Notes: generated from the letters alone by a model not told the origin. Shown: positions 41,540-50,344, numbered from the stretch's first letter. The stretch: 64,000 bases of DNA from CAYOUV01 sp964407265 (GCA_964407265.1 CAYOUV010000006.1:1-64000); one strand, 5' to 3'. A program made the numbers and translations.

Positions 41540-42531
41540 CCGATAAACCCAAATTTGCTATGTACTGGGCAGCTTCCTGCGGCGGTTGCGAAATTGCAGT
41601 ACTCAACACGCACGAAAAAATCCTGGATGTGGACGCCAATTTCGAGGTGGTCTTCTGGCCGGTCGCAATGGACGCTAAATACAAGGACGTCGAAGCCATG
41701 GACGACGGCTCGATCCTGTTGACATTGTTCAATGGCGGCATCCGCAATGCAGAGAACGAACACATCGCCAAGTTACTGCGCCAGAAATCGCAAATCCTGG
41801 TGGCCTTTGGCTCCTGCGCCAACGAGGGCTGCATCCCTGGACTGGCAAACCTCAGCAGTACAAATCAAATCTTTGATACTGCATATGAAACGATTTCCAC
41901 TGAAAACCCTGAGCACATACGTCCACAGTTTACCTACCAGATGCCCGAAGGGGAGATCACCATTCCAACCTTCTACCCGGTGCTCAAGACCCTCGATCAG
42001 GTGGTGGACGTGGACTACTACATGCCCGGCTGCCCGCCCGAATCCCACCAGATCGCAGCAGTGATCGACCTGGTGATCGCTGTGCTGCAAGGCAAAGCTG
42101 AACTACCGCCCAAGGGCTCAGTGATCGGTGCCGGCGCTTCCACCGTCTGCGACGAATGCCAGCGCAAGCGCAACCTGAAAAGCATCACGGAATTCAAGCG
42201 CATCCAGGACGTGGAACAGTATGATCCCGAGCTGTGCCTGCTGGAGCAGGGCATCCCCTGCAACGGTCCGGCCACACGCAGCGGATGCGACGCGCGCTGC
42301 CCGTCCGCCGGAGCACAGTGCATCGGCTGTTACGGCCCGGCTGAAGGCGTGGTCGATTACGGCGCACGCCTGATTTCGGCCTTTGCTTCGGTCATCGACA
42401 GCACCGATCCGGTGGAGATCGAAAAAATCCTGGACGGTATCCCCGATCCGGTTGGACAGTTCTATCGCTTCAACCTGGCCGGGTCCACTCTGCGCGCTGG
42501 CGTGCCAGCCTGGAAGCAGAATGGCGGATAG
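41536..42531 (+). CDS. mvhG: [NiFe] hydrogenase small subunit (MvhG-like)
   Basis: A 331-residue small subunit. Proximal cluster ligands are in S-C-G-G-C-E-I-A, G-S-C-A-N-E-G-C and P-G-C-P-P-E. The C-terminal part has many more Cys (C-D-E-C, then C-N-G-P, C-D-A-R-C-P and C-I-G-C) for further iron-sulfur clusters, as in the F420-non-reducing (group 3c) enzymes. There is no twin-arginine signal, so the enzyme is cytoplasmic. Confidence 0.93.
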   Translation: MTDKPKFAMYWAASCGGCEIAVLNTHEKILDVDANFEVVFWPVAMDAKYKDVEAMDDGSILLTLFNGGIRNAENEHIAKLLRQKSQILVAFGSCANEGCIPGLANLSSTNQIFDTAYETISTENPEHIRPQFTYQMPEGEITIPTFYPVLKTLDQVVDVDYYMPGCPPESHQIAAVIDLVIAVLQGKAELPPKGSVIGAGASTVCDECQRKRNLKSITEFKRIQDVEQYDPELCLLEQGIPCNGPATRSGCDARCPSAGAQCIGCYGPAEGVVDYGARLISAFASVIDSTDPVEIEKILDGIPDPVGQFYRFNLAGSTLRAGVPAWKQNGG

Positions 42532-42540
42532 GAGGACATT

Positions 42541-44010
42541 ATGAATCAACGAATTACCATCGACCCGATCACCCGCCTGGAAGGTCACGGCAAGATCGAA
42601 ATCTTCCTGGATAAAGACGGTGAAGTCGCCAACACTTACTTCCAGATCCCCGAGCTGCGCGGATTCGAGCGCTTCTGTGTCGGGCGCCCGGTGGAGGAAA
42701 TGCCGCTGCTGACCAACCGCATTTGCGGCGTATGCCCCGAGGCGCATCACATGGCAGCCGCCAAAGCCGCGGACGCTGTCTATCACGTTGACCCACCGCG
42801 CGCGGCCAAGCTGCTGCGTGAACTGCTCTACATGGCCTTCTACTGCACCGACCACACCACCCACTTCTACGCCCTGGCCGGACCCGATTTCGTGATGGGA
42901 CCGGACGCTCCGGTGGCTGAACGTAACATCCTGGGTGTGATCCATAAAGTCGGACTGGAGATCGGCGGCAAAGTGATCCAGATGCGCAAGTACGGTCACA
43001 ATGTGGTCGAAATAATCGGCGGCCGCAAGGTACACCCGGCCACCTCCATCCCCGGAGGCCTGACCAAAGGAATTACTGAGGAGCAGCGCAAGGAAATCGA
43101 GGATATGGGGCGCTGGGCAATCGAATTTGCCCAGTTCAGCCTGAAGCTCTTCAACGACATCGTGCTGGGCAACAAGACTTACGTCGACCTGATCCTGGGC
43201 GACGTCTACACCCACCGCACGCATTACATCGGTCTGGTGGACGAAAACAATAAGGTCAACTTCTACGATGGCAAAGTCAGCGTAATGGATCCGGAAGGTA
43301 AACGCCTGGGCAAGTACGCACCCAACGAATACACCGACTGGATCGCCGAACGCGTGGAGCCCTGGACCTACTTGAAGTTCCCCTATCTCAAGAAAGTCGG
43401 CTGGAAAGGCTTCACCGACGGCAAGGACTCAGGCGTCTACTGTGCAACCCCGCTTTCGCGCCTGAACGCCTCCGATGGGATGGCTACACCGCTGGCCCAG
43501 GCCGAGTTCGAAAAATTTTACAGCACGCTGGGTGGTAAACCGGTCCACCAACGTCTGGCAACCCACTGGGCACGCCTGATCGAACTGCTTTACGCAGCTG
43601 AACGCTGGATGGAACTGGTCACCGACCCGGAGATCACCTCGCCGCACGTACACGCTGTCCCGACCGAGACACCGACCGAAGGCGTGGGCATCGTCGAAGC
43701 TCCGCGCGGCACATTGACCCATCACTACGTCACCGACGAACGCGGCATCCTGACCAAGGTCAACCTGATCGTCGGCACCACCAACAACTACGCTCCAATC
43801 AGTATGTCGATCAAGAAGGCCGCTGAGAGCCTGATCCACAAAGGCACCGTGGTAAACGAAGGGCTGCTCAACATGGTAGAAATGGCGTTCCGCGCTTACG
43901 ATCCGTGCTTTGGATGCGCCACCCACTCACTGCCCGGCCAGATGCCGCTGCAAGTCACTATTCGTGATGCGGATGGCAATCCGATCGATGTGCTCAGGCA
44001 ATTCTGTTAG
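42541..44010 (+). CDS. mvhA: [NiFe] hydrogenase large subunit (MvhA-like)
   Basis: A 489-residue catalytic subunit. Nickel ligands are C62 and C65 in R-I-C-G-V-C-P-E-A-H-H and C456 and C459 in D-P-C-F-G-C-A-T-H. A C-terminal extension of 27 residues follows His462 and should be removed by the protease encoded next. GGAGG lies 5 bases before the ATG. With MvhG, MvhD and HdrABC it predicts a group 3c-like complex that oxidises or evolves hydrogen. Confidence 0.95.
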   Translation: MNQRITIDPITRLEGHGKIEIFLDKDGEVANTYFQIPELRGFERFCVGRPVEEMPLLTNRICGVCPEAHHMAAAKAADAVYHVDPPRAAKLLRELLYMAFYCTDHTTHFYALAGPDFVMGPDAPVAERNILGVIHKVGLEIGGKVIQMRKYGHNVVEIIGGRKVHPATSIPGGLTKGITEEQRKEIEDMGRWAIEFAQFSLKLFNDIVLGNKTYVDLILGDVYTHRTHYIGLVDENNKVNFYDGKVSVMDPEGKRLGKYAPNEYTDWIAERVEPWTYLKFPYLKKVGWKGFTDGKDSGVYCATPLSRLNASDGMATPLAQAEFEKFYSTLGGKPVHQRLATHWARLIELLYAAERWMELVTDPEITSPHVHAVPTETPTEGVGIVEAPRGTLTHHYVTDERGILTKVNLIVGTTNNYAPISMSIKKAAESLIHKGTVVNEGLLNMVEMAFRAYDPCFGCATHSLPGQMPLQVTIRDADGNPIDVLRQFC

Positions 44011-44027
44011 CCGGTGAGGGACACCCC

Positions 44028-44579
44028 ATGAAAGACAGCGAAGGGCGACAAACGAAGACCGATTCATCTTCTGCTGGCAATCGCCCTTCGCCTGTCCTGG
44101 TGGTCGGTTTGGGGAATCCCATCCTGGGCGACGACGGTGTCGGTTGGGCGGTAGCCCGGGAAGTCAGCCGGCGTCTCGGTGCACAAAACAAGGTGGAAGT
44201 AGATTGTGCCGCGCTGGGCGGGCTGAGTTTGATGGAACGGTTGATCGATTACAAGTATGTGATTTTGATTGATTCGATCGAAACCGGCCGGAACCCAGTC
44301 GGTAGCGTTACATCCTTTCCCCTCAAAGCGCTCAGCAATCCAACAGCCGGGCACACTTCCTCAACCCACGATACAACCCTGATGACCGCGCTGCGCACGG
44401 CCGAAAGCATGGGCGCAGCCATCCCTCAGCAGATCGATGTGGTTGCTATTGAAGCCCACAACCTGTACGATTTTTCCGAGGAATTTACCCCACCAATTGA
44501 GGCGGCAATCCCTGAAGTCGTTGAAACCGTGCTCGGACTACTGCAAAAAGTATTGCTGCATGAAGAGGGACATTTTTAA
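44028..44579 (+). CDS. Hydrogenase maturation protease
   Basis: A 183-residue HycI/HybD-type endopeptidase that trims the C-terminus of the large subunit after nickel insertion. Family motifs are G-L-G-N-P-I-L-G-D-D-G-V-G (with the Asp nickel ligand seen in HycI), D-S-I-E-T and S-T-H-D-T. It lies 18 bases after mvhA, and is very likely specific for it. A short charged N-terminal extension of about 20 residues precedes the conserved core. Confidence 0.92.
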   Translation: MKDSEGRQTKTDSSSAGNRPSPVLVVGLGNPILGDDGVGWAVAREVSRRLGAQNKVEVDCAALGGLSLMERLIDYKYVILIDSIETGRNPVGSVTSFPLKALSNPTAGHTSSTHDTTLMTALRTAESMGAAIPQQIDVVAIEAHNLYDFSEEFTPPIEAAIPEVVETVLGLLQKVLLHEEGHF

Positions 44580-44592
44580 GGAGGACTGTTTC

Positions 44593-45057
44593 ATGATCTC
44601 CCCTGAACTTCTCAGACGCTACCCATTTTTTGGTTTCATGGACGATGCCCAACTAAAGGCCGTAGCCATGATCGCCAATGAAGTCGAATTTAAAAAAGGC
44701 GATGTTATTATTGAGGCCAACCAACCTGCCAACGCCTTTTACTTCCTGATCGATGGCGATGTTTCCTACTATTACATCGTCACGACGGAACACGATCCAT
44801 ACTACAAAAAAGAGTACTACATCAGCGATATAAACCCCGGCGAGATCTTCGGCATTTCGGCACTGATCGAACCTTACATTTTCACCGCCAGCCTGCGTGT
44901 CGATAAAGCCTGCCGCGTGATTACGATCGACGCTCCAGCGCTGCGCGCGCTGTGTGAAGTAGACCCCAAGCTTTCCTGCGGTTTACTGCACTCAGTTGCC
45001 AAGGCCGCCATGGAACGGTTGCAGGCCACGCGCGTGCAGTTGATCGCCGCCACCTGA
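44593..45057 (+). CDS. Cyclic-nucleotide-binding-domain protein without DNA-binding domain
   Basis: A 154-residue protein consisting almost only of a Crp-type effector domain: F-F-G-F-M-D-D-A-Q-L at the start, F-K-K-G-D-V-I-I-E, F-Y-F-L-I-D-G-D-V and P-G-E-I-F-G-I-S-A-L. There is no helix-turn-helix after the dimerisation helix. The ATG at 44593 has AAGGAGG 8 bases upstream; an earlier in-frame start lies inside the protease gene. It is last in the hydrogenase operon. It could be a regulatory subunit of the complex. Confidence 0.88.
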   Translation: MISPELLRRYPFFGFMDDAQLKAVAMIANEVEFKKGDVIIEANQPANAFYFLIDGDVSYYYIVTTEHDPYYKKEYYISDINPGEIFGISALIEPYIFTASLRVDKACRVITIDAPALRALCEVDPKLSCGLLHSVAKAAMERLQATRVQLIAAT

Positions 45058-45086
45058 GAATCGTTCGCGATACCCTTCAGGGCCCG

Positions 45087-45116
45087 AGCCGGGTGCATTT
45101 ACCCCGGCTGTTTTTC
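45087..45116 (+). terminator. Terminator of the hdr-mvh operon
   Basis: A 7-bp GC stem, AGCCGGG at 45087-45093 and its complement at 45103-45109, followed by GTTTTT. Confidence 0.85.
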
Positions 45117-45121
45117 GTGCT

Positions 45122-45150
45122 TTGACAGGATCCAACCCACCACATATAAT
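45122..45150 (+). promoter_or_regulatory. Consensus sigma-70 promoter
   Basis: TTGACA (45122-45127) and TATAAT (45145-45150) with exactly 17 bp between them: a perfect consensus promoter, starting right after the operon terminator. It should drive the MFS gene with a leader of about 25 bases. Confidence 0.88.
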
Positions 45151-45181
45151 CAGCCCATCTCGATTTCGGAATAACAACCTC

Positions 45182-46384
45182 ATGAAACGTAATCTGGGCA
45201 TCCTGTTCTTCACACTGGTCGTGGTCATGATCGGCTTCGGCATCATCATCCCGATCCTGCCGTTCTATGTCACCAGTTTTGGTGGCAACGGCGTCTCGAT
45301 GGGCCTGTTGATGGCGATCTTCGCCTTCATGCAATTCCTGTTCTCACCGGTTTGGGGTGACCTGTCCGATCGATTCGGGCGCAAACCTATTTTGCTGGTC
45401 GGCATTTTGGGCAATGCAGCTTCGATGTTCTTCATGGGTCTGGCCAACAACCTGTGGATGTTGTTCCTGGCGCGTGGGTTGGCCGGTATCCTGTCTTCAG
45501 CTACACTGCCGACAGCTATGGCCTACATCAGTGACAGCACCGACGAGGATCAGCGCGGGGGCGGGATGGGCATGGTCGGCGCAGCCATGGGCGTGGGCAT
45601 GGTGCTCGGTCCTGGCGTGGGCGGGGCCCTCTCCGACATTTCACTCAGCGCACCTTTTTACCTGGCTTCCGTGCTTTCACTGGTGGCCCTGGTTCTAATC
45701 TGGACTTTCCTGCCCGAATCGCTGGCGGAAGGTTTACGCGCTCCCAGTAAAAAAGGGATCCAGGGACCGCAATTCAAGACCATGTGGCTGGCCCTACTCA
45801 GCCCGATCGGTTTTCTGCTGGGGCTGGCTTTCCTGCTCAGCTTTGGCGTGACCAACTTCGAAAGTGTCTTCGGTTTATATGCAGACCTGCGCTTTGGCTA
45901 CGATGCGCGCACTGTCGGTCTGATCTTAATGGTGGTCGGACTGGCTTCGGCTGTGGTCCAGGGTGGCCTGACCGGTCCGGCCATCCGTTTGTGGGGCGAT
46001 GAGGCAGTCATCAAGGGCTCGTTAATCGCCAGTGCAATCGGTTTCGTGCTGATGCTGATGGCTCGTAGTCTGCCGACTATCCTGCTGACAACCGGGCTGT
46101 TCGTAATCAGCAACGCCATGCTGCGCCCCGGCGTTGCATCCTTGATCTCCAAACGCGCCACACAGGGACAAGGCATCGCTATGGGCCTCAACAACGCCTT
46201 CATGAGTTTGGGACGTGTAGCCGGGCCAATTTGGGCCGGAGCCGCTTTGGATATTAACCTGTCCTACCCTTACCTGAGTGGGGCTGTCATCCTGCTGGTC
46301 GGCTTCGTATTGAGCGTGATTTACCTCCCGGCTCTCAAAACCAAGTCCGCCGCTCGGACGCCAACGCCGGCCAAAGTCGATTGA
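45182..46384 (+). CDS. MFS transporter (DHA1/TetA-like efflux)
   Basis: A 400-residue, 12-helix major facilitator protein. Motif A is G-D-L-S-D-R-F-G-R-K-P in the loop after helix 2, and helix 5 carries G-A-A-M-G-V-G-M-V-L-G-P-G-V-G-G, the antiporter motif C. This indicates proton-coupled drug efflux of the DHA1 type. The ATG at 45182 fits a short leader after a perfect promoter. Substrate unknown. Confidence 0.9.
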   Translation: MKRNLGILFFTLVVVMIGFGIIIPILPFYVTSFGGNGVSMGLLMAIFAFMQFLFSPVWGDLSDRFGRKPILLVGILGNAASMFFMGLANNLWMLFLARGLAGILSSATLPTAMAYISDSTDEDQRGGGMGMVGAAMGVGMVLGPGVGGALSDISLSAPFYLASVLSLVALVLIWTFLPESLAEGLRAPSKKGIQGPQFKTMWLALLSPIGFLLGLAFLLSFGVTNFESVFGLYADLRFGYDARTVGLILMVVGLASAVVQGGLTGPAIRLWGDEAVIKGSLIASAIGFVLMLMARSLPTILLTTGLFVISNAMLRPGVASLISKRATQGQGIAMGLNNAFMSLGRVAGPIWAGAALDINLSYPYLSGAVILLVGFVLSVIYLPALKTKSAARTPTPAKVD

Positions 46385-46400
46385 GGCTACAGGTTTACCT

Positions 46401-46436
46401 AAGAGAGCCAGACTCTGCATCTGGCTCTCTTTTTTA
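46401..46436. terminator. Bidirectional intrinsic terminator
   Basis: A perfect 12-bp stem, AAGAGAGCCAGA at 46401-46412 and its complement at 46420-46431, with a T-run, between two convergent MFS transporter genes. Confidence 0.9.
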
Positions 46437-46447
46437 TCTCTGCCAAA

Positions 46448-47677
46448 CTAATCTGTTACCTGCGAGGCCGGCAGGTTGGCATCCTTGAGGCGGGTCCCCA
46501 AAAGCAAGGCCAATAGCATCAGTAAGATCAAACCCAGCAGAGGCCCGCTCATCGAGCCGGTCTCCGGTGACTTAAAAATGTCCATACCCAGGATAAACAG
46601 AATTCCGGAAACCTGTCCAGCCAGCAGCAGCAGCCCGTTGGAGGTACCTTCCGGGGCAGGATAGGTGATCTCGGCCCCATACTGGAAGCCCAGCGGGCCA
46701 GCGCTCAGCAGGAAGAACCCGAACACGAACGAAGCAGCTAACAACCACCCATACGAACCGGCATAAGTGATGCCTACCAGACCCAGTGTCGCGCCGATGA
46801 CTGCCACGATTATATAAGGCGTGCGCTTACGCGAGCGGTCGGAAAGCACCGGTAGGATGACAGCGCCTATAATCCCACCGACGATCATCAAGCCGCCGGC
46901 TGTCCCAGCCTGGGTGATCGAAAAACCCCGAGGCTGGAGCATCTCCTCGATCCAGGTGGTGACGGCGTTGAACACGCCCAGGCCGACGAAGAAGATCAGC
47001 AGCAACAGGATAAAATCACCCTGGTGCAGGATGCGGGAGAGGCCGTCGAAGACCAGCGAGCGCTCTTCCTGTCCCGGGGGGCAGGGTGGGGATGGGGGCC
47101 GCTCCCGGGCAAAGACGAAAAAGACGACCGCTGCCAGGATGGAGATCAGGCCGTAGGTAAGCAGCATGCCAGAAATCCCGGATCGCAGCGTCAGGAACGG
47201 CGTGAGCAGCAGGCCCCCCAATATCCCCAAATACATCGAGAGCGAGCCGAGTCCGGCAGCTGTGGCGCGTTCATCCGGCGCGAACCAGCGCGCAGCGACC
47301 GTGGTCACGGCGTTGAGCAGGAAAGGCTGCCCGACAGCGATCGCAACCTGGGAAGCCAGTACCAGCCCATAATTCGCGGCCACCAGCCCGCGTACCAGCC
47401 CGAAGATACCGGTCAGCGCCGCGCCGATGCCAACTGCGGTGCGCACGCCATAGGTATCGATAGCCCAGGAAGCCGGGATCGAAACCAGGATGTAAACCAC
47501 CATGAAGCTCAATGAAAGCAGGCCGATACTCAGATCAGAGACACCGTAAAAGCTGACGGCGGCGCTGGTAATGGCTGCAAAGGTGATCCACAAAAGCTGG
47601 TTGGCGGCTACGATCAACATAAAAACACCCAGCATCACCCAGCGATATGGGTAGACTTTAAAACTATTTTGTTCCAT
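46448..47677 (-). CDS. MFS transporter
   Basis: A 409-residue, 12-helix major facilitator protein of a different subgroup from its convergent neighbour. It begins Y-P-Y-R-W-V-M-L-G-V-F-M-L and has A-I-D-T-Y-G-V-R in the first loop and a substrate-site-like A-V-G-Q-P-F-L-L-N-A-V-T-T-V in helix 4, similar to FLVCR/CynX-type carriers. The ATG at 47677 has GGAGG 8 bases upstream. A hairpin at 47702-47728 is in or near its leader. Confidence 0.87.
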   Translation of the reverse strand: MEQNSFKVYPYRWVMLGVFMLIVAANQLLWITFAAITSAAVSFYGVSDLSIGLLSLSFMVVYILVSIPASWAIDTYGVRTAVGIGAALTGIFGLVRGLVAANYGLVLASQVAIAVGQPFLLNAVTTVAARWFAPDERATAAGLGSLSMYLGILGGLLLTPFLTLRSGISGMLLTYGLISILAAVVFFVFARERPPSPPCPPGQEERSLVFDGLSRILHQGDFILLLLIFFVGLGVFNAVTTWIEEMLQPRGFSITQAGTAGGLMIVGGIIGAVILPVLSDRSRKRTPYIIVAVIGATLGLVGITYAGSYGWLLAASFVFGFFLLSAGPLGFQYGAEITYPAPEGTSNGLLLLAGQVSGILFILGMDIFKSPETGSMSGPLLGLILLMLLALLLGTRLKDANLPASQVTD

Positions 47678-47701
47678 GCAATGCACCTCCAGTCGATGTG
47701 T

Positions 47702-47728
47702 ACGCTATGGAAAACACATCCATAGCGT
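47702..47728. repeat. Inverted repeat upstream of MFS gene
   Basis: ACGCTATGG (47702-47710) and its exact complement (47720-47728) are separated by 9 bases. It has no T-run, so it is more likely an operator or leader hairpin than a terminator. Confidence 0.5.
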
Positions 47729-47750
47729 CGTAGATACTGCGGATACCACA

Positions 47751-47790
47751 AAAAAAGCGCCTCGTCTGAATTCAGCAGACGAGGCGCGAT
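47751..47790 (-). terminator. Intrinsic terminator of the phosphofructokinase gene
   Basis: A perfect 12-bp stem, GCGCCTCGTCTG at 47757-47768 and its complement at 47776-47787. On the minus strand it is followed by a TTTTTTT tract. Confidence 0.9.
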
Positions 47791-47803
47791 TAGTCGAGCC
47801 GTA

Positions 47804-48997
47804 TCAAACTTCGCTGGTCATGATAAACAGCGGCTTCATCTCGAAGTTCTCGTACTTCGGGCGGTAGCGGTCGACATCGTAGGAGAGGTTTACGTCGACT
47901 ACCTTCTTGCGCGAGGCGATCACGTCCAGGGGAACATTGTCGTAGCGGCCATTCTTGAGCACCACCAGCCGCCCGTGGATGCCTCTCAGAATCAGGTCCA
48001 GAGCCAGGTTTCCAAAAGCCATTGGAGCGATCGAATCGATGGCGTCCGGGTCGCCGCCGCGCACCATATAGCCCAATTTTTGGTTAACCACGTCGATGGT
48101 CTGGCCGTGATTGTACTTGGCCGAACGCTCCTTCAACTCAGAAGCCACCAGGTCGCCGATACCGCCCAGCTTGGCGTGCCCGTAGGCATCGGTGGTGCGG
48201 CCCTCGAAGACCATTTCGCCGCCTTCGAACATGGCTCCCTCCGATACCAGCAAAATGGAATAGCGGCTTGGGTTGCGGTTGCGGTCCTTGGTCAGCAGTT
48301 CAGCCAGGTGATCGATATCGAAGCGAAACTCCGGAATAACGCAGCGATTGGCTGCCCCTGCCATGGTCGGCAGCATGGCTGTGTAACCGGCGTAGCGCCC
48401 AAAGACTTCCAGCACCAGGAAACGTTCGTGCGACCCGGCGATCGTGCGCAGGTTGTTGGTCAGGGCAATGGTACGCGTGATACAGGTGCTGAAGCCGATG
48501 CAATAGTCCGTACCGGGCACATCATTATCCATCGTCTTGGGGATGGCCACCACTTTGACACCCTCCTGATACAGGCGCACGCCGTAACTAAGCGTGTCGT
48601 CGCCGCCGATCGGGATCAGGTAATCCACGCCCAGGAAGTCCAGGTTTTTGAGCACTTCTGAGGTGATATCGTTGCGCTCTTCGGTGAATTTATCCTGCAA
48701 GTGCCCAGGGACCTTCGCCCGCCGGACGTTGCTGGGATTTGTGCGCGAAGTATGCAGGAAAGTTCCGCCCGTTCGTCCAGCACGGTTGACAATTTCCTCA
48801 GTCAGATATTGGAAATTATGGCTATTATCGGCTTTTTTGTCGCGCTGAATGTCCAGCACCCCGGCCCAACCGCGGCGGATGCCGATTACCTGGTAACCCT
48901 CCCTTAAGGCACGGATGGTCACCGCCCGAATGGCCGGGTTCAAGCCGGGGACATCACCCCCGCCGGTCAAGATTGCGATCACACCTTTGCGCGCCAT
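47804..48997 (-). CDS. 6-phosphofructokinase, probably PPi-type
   Basis: A 397-residue phosphofructokinase. The N-terminal nucleotide loop is G-G-G-D-V-P-G-L-N-P. The residue that selects the phosphoryl donor is Asp in G-G-D-D-T (Gly in ATP enzymes), and the second diagnostic residue is Lys in P-K-T-M-D-N-D (Gly in ATP enzymes). Both are the pyrophosphate-type states, so I predict use of PPi in a reversible reaction. The catalytic Asp is in M-D-N-D. AGGAGG precedes the ATG. It stands alone with its own terminator. Confidence 0.9.
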   Translation of the reverse strand: MARKGVIAILTGGGDVPGLNPAIRAVTIRALREGYQVIGIRRGWAGVLDIQRDKKADNSHNFQYLTEEIVNRAGRTGGTFLHTSRTNPSNVRRAKVPGHLQDKFTEERNDITSEVLKNLDFLGVDYLIPIGGDDTLSYGVRLYQEGVKVVAIPKTMDNDVPGTDYCIGFSTCITRTIALTNNLRTIAGSHERFLVLEVFGRYAGYTAMLPTMAGAANRCVIPEFRFDIDHLAELLTKDRNRNPSRYSILLVSEGAMFEGGEMVFEGRTTDAYGHAKLGGIGDLVASELKERSAKYNHGQTIDVVNQKLGYMVRGGDPDAIDSIAPMAFGNLALDLILRGIHGRLVVLKNGRYDNVPLDVIASRKKVVDVNLSYDVDRYRPKYENFEMKPLFIMTSEV

Positions 48998-49067
48998 AGC
49001 TGCCTCCTGTTTTTATTTTCCCCATTATACAATGACAGGCAAGAACCTGATTGGGTAGATCTTTCCC

Positions 49068-49961
49068 TTAATCAGCCGGAGCAATGATCGGCTGCGCAGC
49101 ACGGTGGGCGAAGAATCCCTCGGCCCAGAAGATGATCAGCCCCAGCCAGACGATTCCAAAACCGAGCAATTGATGGGAAGAAAATGCTTCGCGGTAGACC
49201 AGAACCCCCAGCAGGAACTGCATGCTCGGGGTGATGTATTGCAGGATGCCAACCAGTGAGAGCGGAATTTGCCGGGCAGCCGACGAGAACATCAGCAGCG
49301 GGACGATCGTCACCAGGCCGGCGCCAACCATCAACCAATTGGCGCTGGGACTACTGTGCAGGAAGGCACCGCTACCGGTTGCATTGACATATAGCAGGTA
49401 AGCCAGAGCCGGCAGGAACAGCAGGCCGGTCTCCAGCGTCAGGCCGTAGAGTGAACCGAGTGGAGCTGTCTTCTTGACCAGCCCGTACAAACCGAAGGTG
49501 AAGGCCAGCGAAAGCGCAATCCAGGGCAGCGAGCCGTAGACGAAGGTCAAGTAGAGCACGCCGGCAGCTGCCAACCCAACCGGCAGCCACTGTAGCGGGC
49601 GCAGACGCTCGCGCAGGAAGACGACCCCCAGCAGCACGCTGAAGAGCGGATTAATAAAGTAGCCCAGGCTGGCTTCGACGATGTAGCCGGCGTTAACCGA
49701 CCAGACGTAGATCAGCCAGTTAGCACCGATCAGCAGGGCTGAGACGAAATAGATGCGCAGCACACGCCCGGTCAAGGCTGCCGTACGAAATTTCTTCCAT
49801 TGGTGAGTGACCAGGATCAGCCCCAACAGCATGACGAATGACCATCCGATGCGGTGGCCGATCAACTGGATGGCCGGCACCTGCTCCAGCCATTTCCAAT
49901 AGACGGGAAACATCCCCCAGGTCAGGTAGGCCCCAATTGCGTACCAAAAACCTTTATTCAT
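49068..49961 (-). CDS. rarD: RarD family EamA transporter
   Basis: A 297-residue, ten-helix membrane protein of the RarD subgroup of the DMT superfamily. The N-terminus (Y-A-I-G-A-Y-L-T-W-G-M-F-P-V-Y-W-K) and H-R-I-G-W-S are characteristic, as are G-Y-F-I-N-P-L-F-S-V-L-L-G and L-Q-Y-I-T-P-S-M-Q-F-L-L-G. GAGGAGAG precedes the ATG. RarD was named in E. coli for a predicted chloramphenicol-sensitivity role; its substrate is not settled. Confidence 0.92.
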   Translation of the reverse strand: MNKGFWYAIGAYLTWGMFPVYWKWLEQVPAIQLIGHRIGWSFVMLLGLILVTHQWKKFRTAALTGRVLRIYFVSALLIGANWLIYVWSVNAGYIVEASLGYFINPLFSVLLGVVFLRERLRPLQWLPVGLAAAGVLYLTFVYGSLPWIALSLAFTFGLYGLVKKTAPLGSLYGLTLETGLLFLPALAYLLYVNATGSGAFLHSSPSANWLMVGAGLVTIVPLLMFSSAARQIPLSLVGILQYITPSMQFLLGVLVYREAFSSHQLLGFGIVWLGLIIFWAEGFFAHRAAQPIIAPAD

Positions 49962-50058
49962 ACACTCTCCTCAGCTATGCCAGCCAAGTATACTTGCATC
50001 GCAATAGAAAAGGAATTGTTAACCGAATTGTCTAACATCACTAAAACCGGTACCGGGT

Positions 50059-50067
50059 TGGTATAAT
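50059..50067 (+). promoter_or_regulatory. Extended -10 promoter candidate
   Basis: TGGTATAAT (extended -10; hexamer 50062-50067) lies about 73 bases upstream of a 56-codon gene. No -35 is obvious, as expected for extended -10 promoters. Confidence 0.45.
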
Positions 50068-50139
50068 CAAGGCCGCATCTGGTATCATTCAGTCAGAACG
50101 TTAAGCACTTACATTCCCCTTTCCAGAAAGGAGCACCCG

Positions 50140-50310
50140 TTGCCAAAGGTCAACTATAAACATAACAAACGCCAGAAGGACATTGCTAAGAAAAAGAAAC
50201 ACGACGAGAAGTTAAGGCGCCGCCAGGAAAAGAAGCAGGAAGCACAGGAGGGGACGGAGACTCAGACAGCCCCACCTATGGAACAGGCCCAGGGGCCACA
50301 GGACGAATAA
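50140..50310 (+). CDS. Small basic protein, 56 residues, TTG start
   Basis: A short gene beginning with TTG, 6 bases after a strong AAAGGAG ribosome binding site. The product starts M-P-K-V-N-Y-K-H-N-K-R-Q-K-D and is extremely rich in Lys, Arg, Glu and Gln. The last third is acidic and Pro/Gln-rich. It could bind RNA or the ribosome, but this is inference from composition only. It is flanked by an extended -10 upstream and a hairpin terminator downstream, so it forms a complete small unit. Confidence 0.7.
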   Translation: MPKVNYKHNKRQKDIAKKKKHDEKLRRRQEKKQEAQEGTETQTAPPMEQAQGPQDE

Positions 50311-50344
50311 GCCAGCAGGAATCACAATCCAATCTTGACATTAC

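Noticed and set aside
42118..43224. 368-codon open frame on the minus strand across mvhG and mvhA
   Set aside because: It spans the junction of two well-supported hydrogenase genes and shows no motif of its own.
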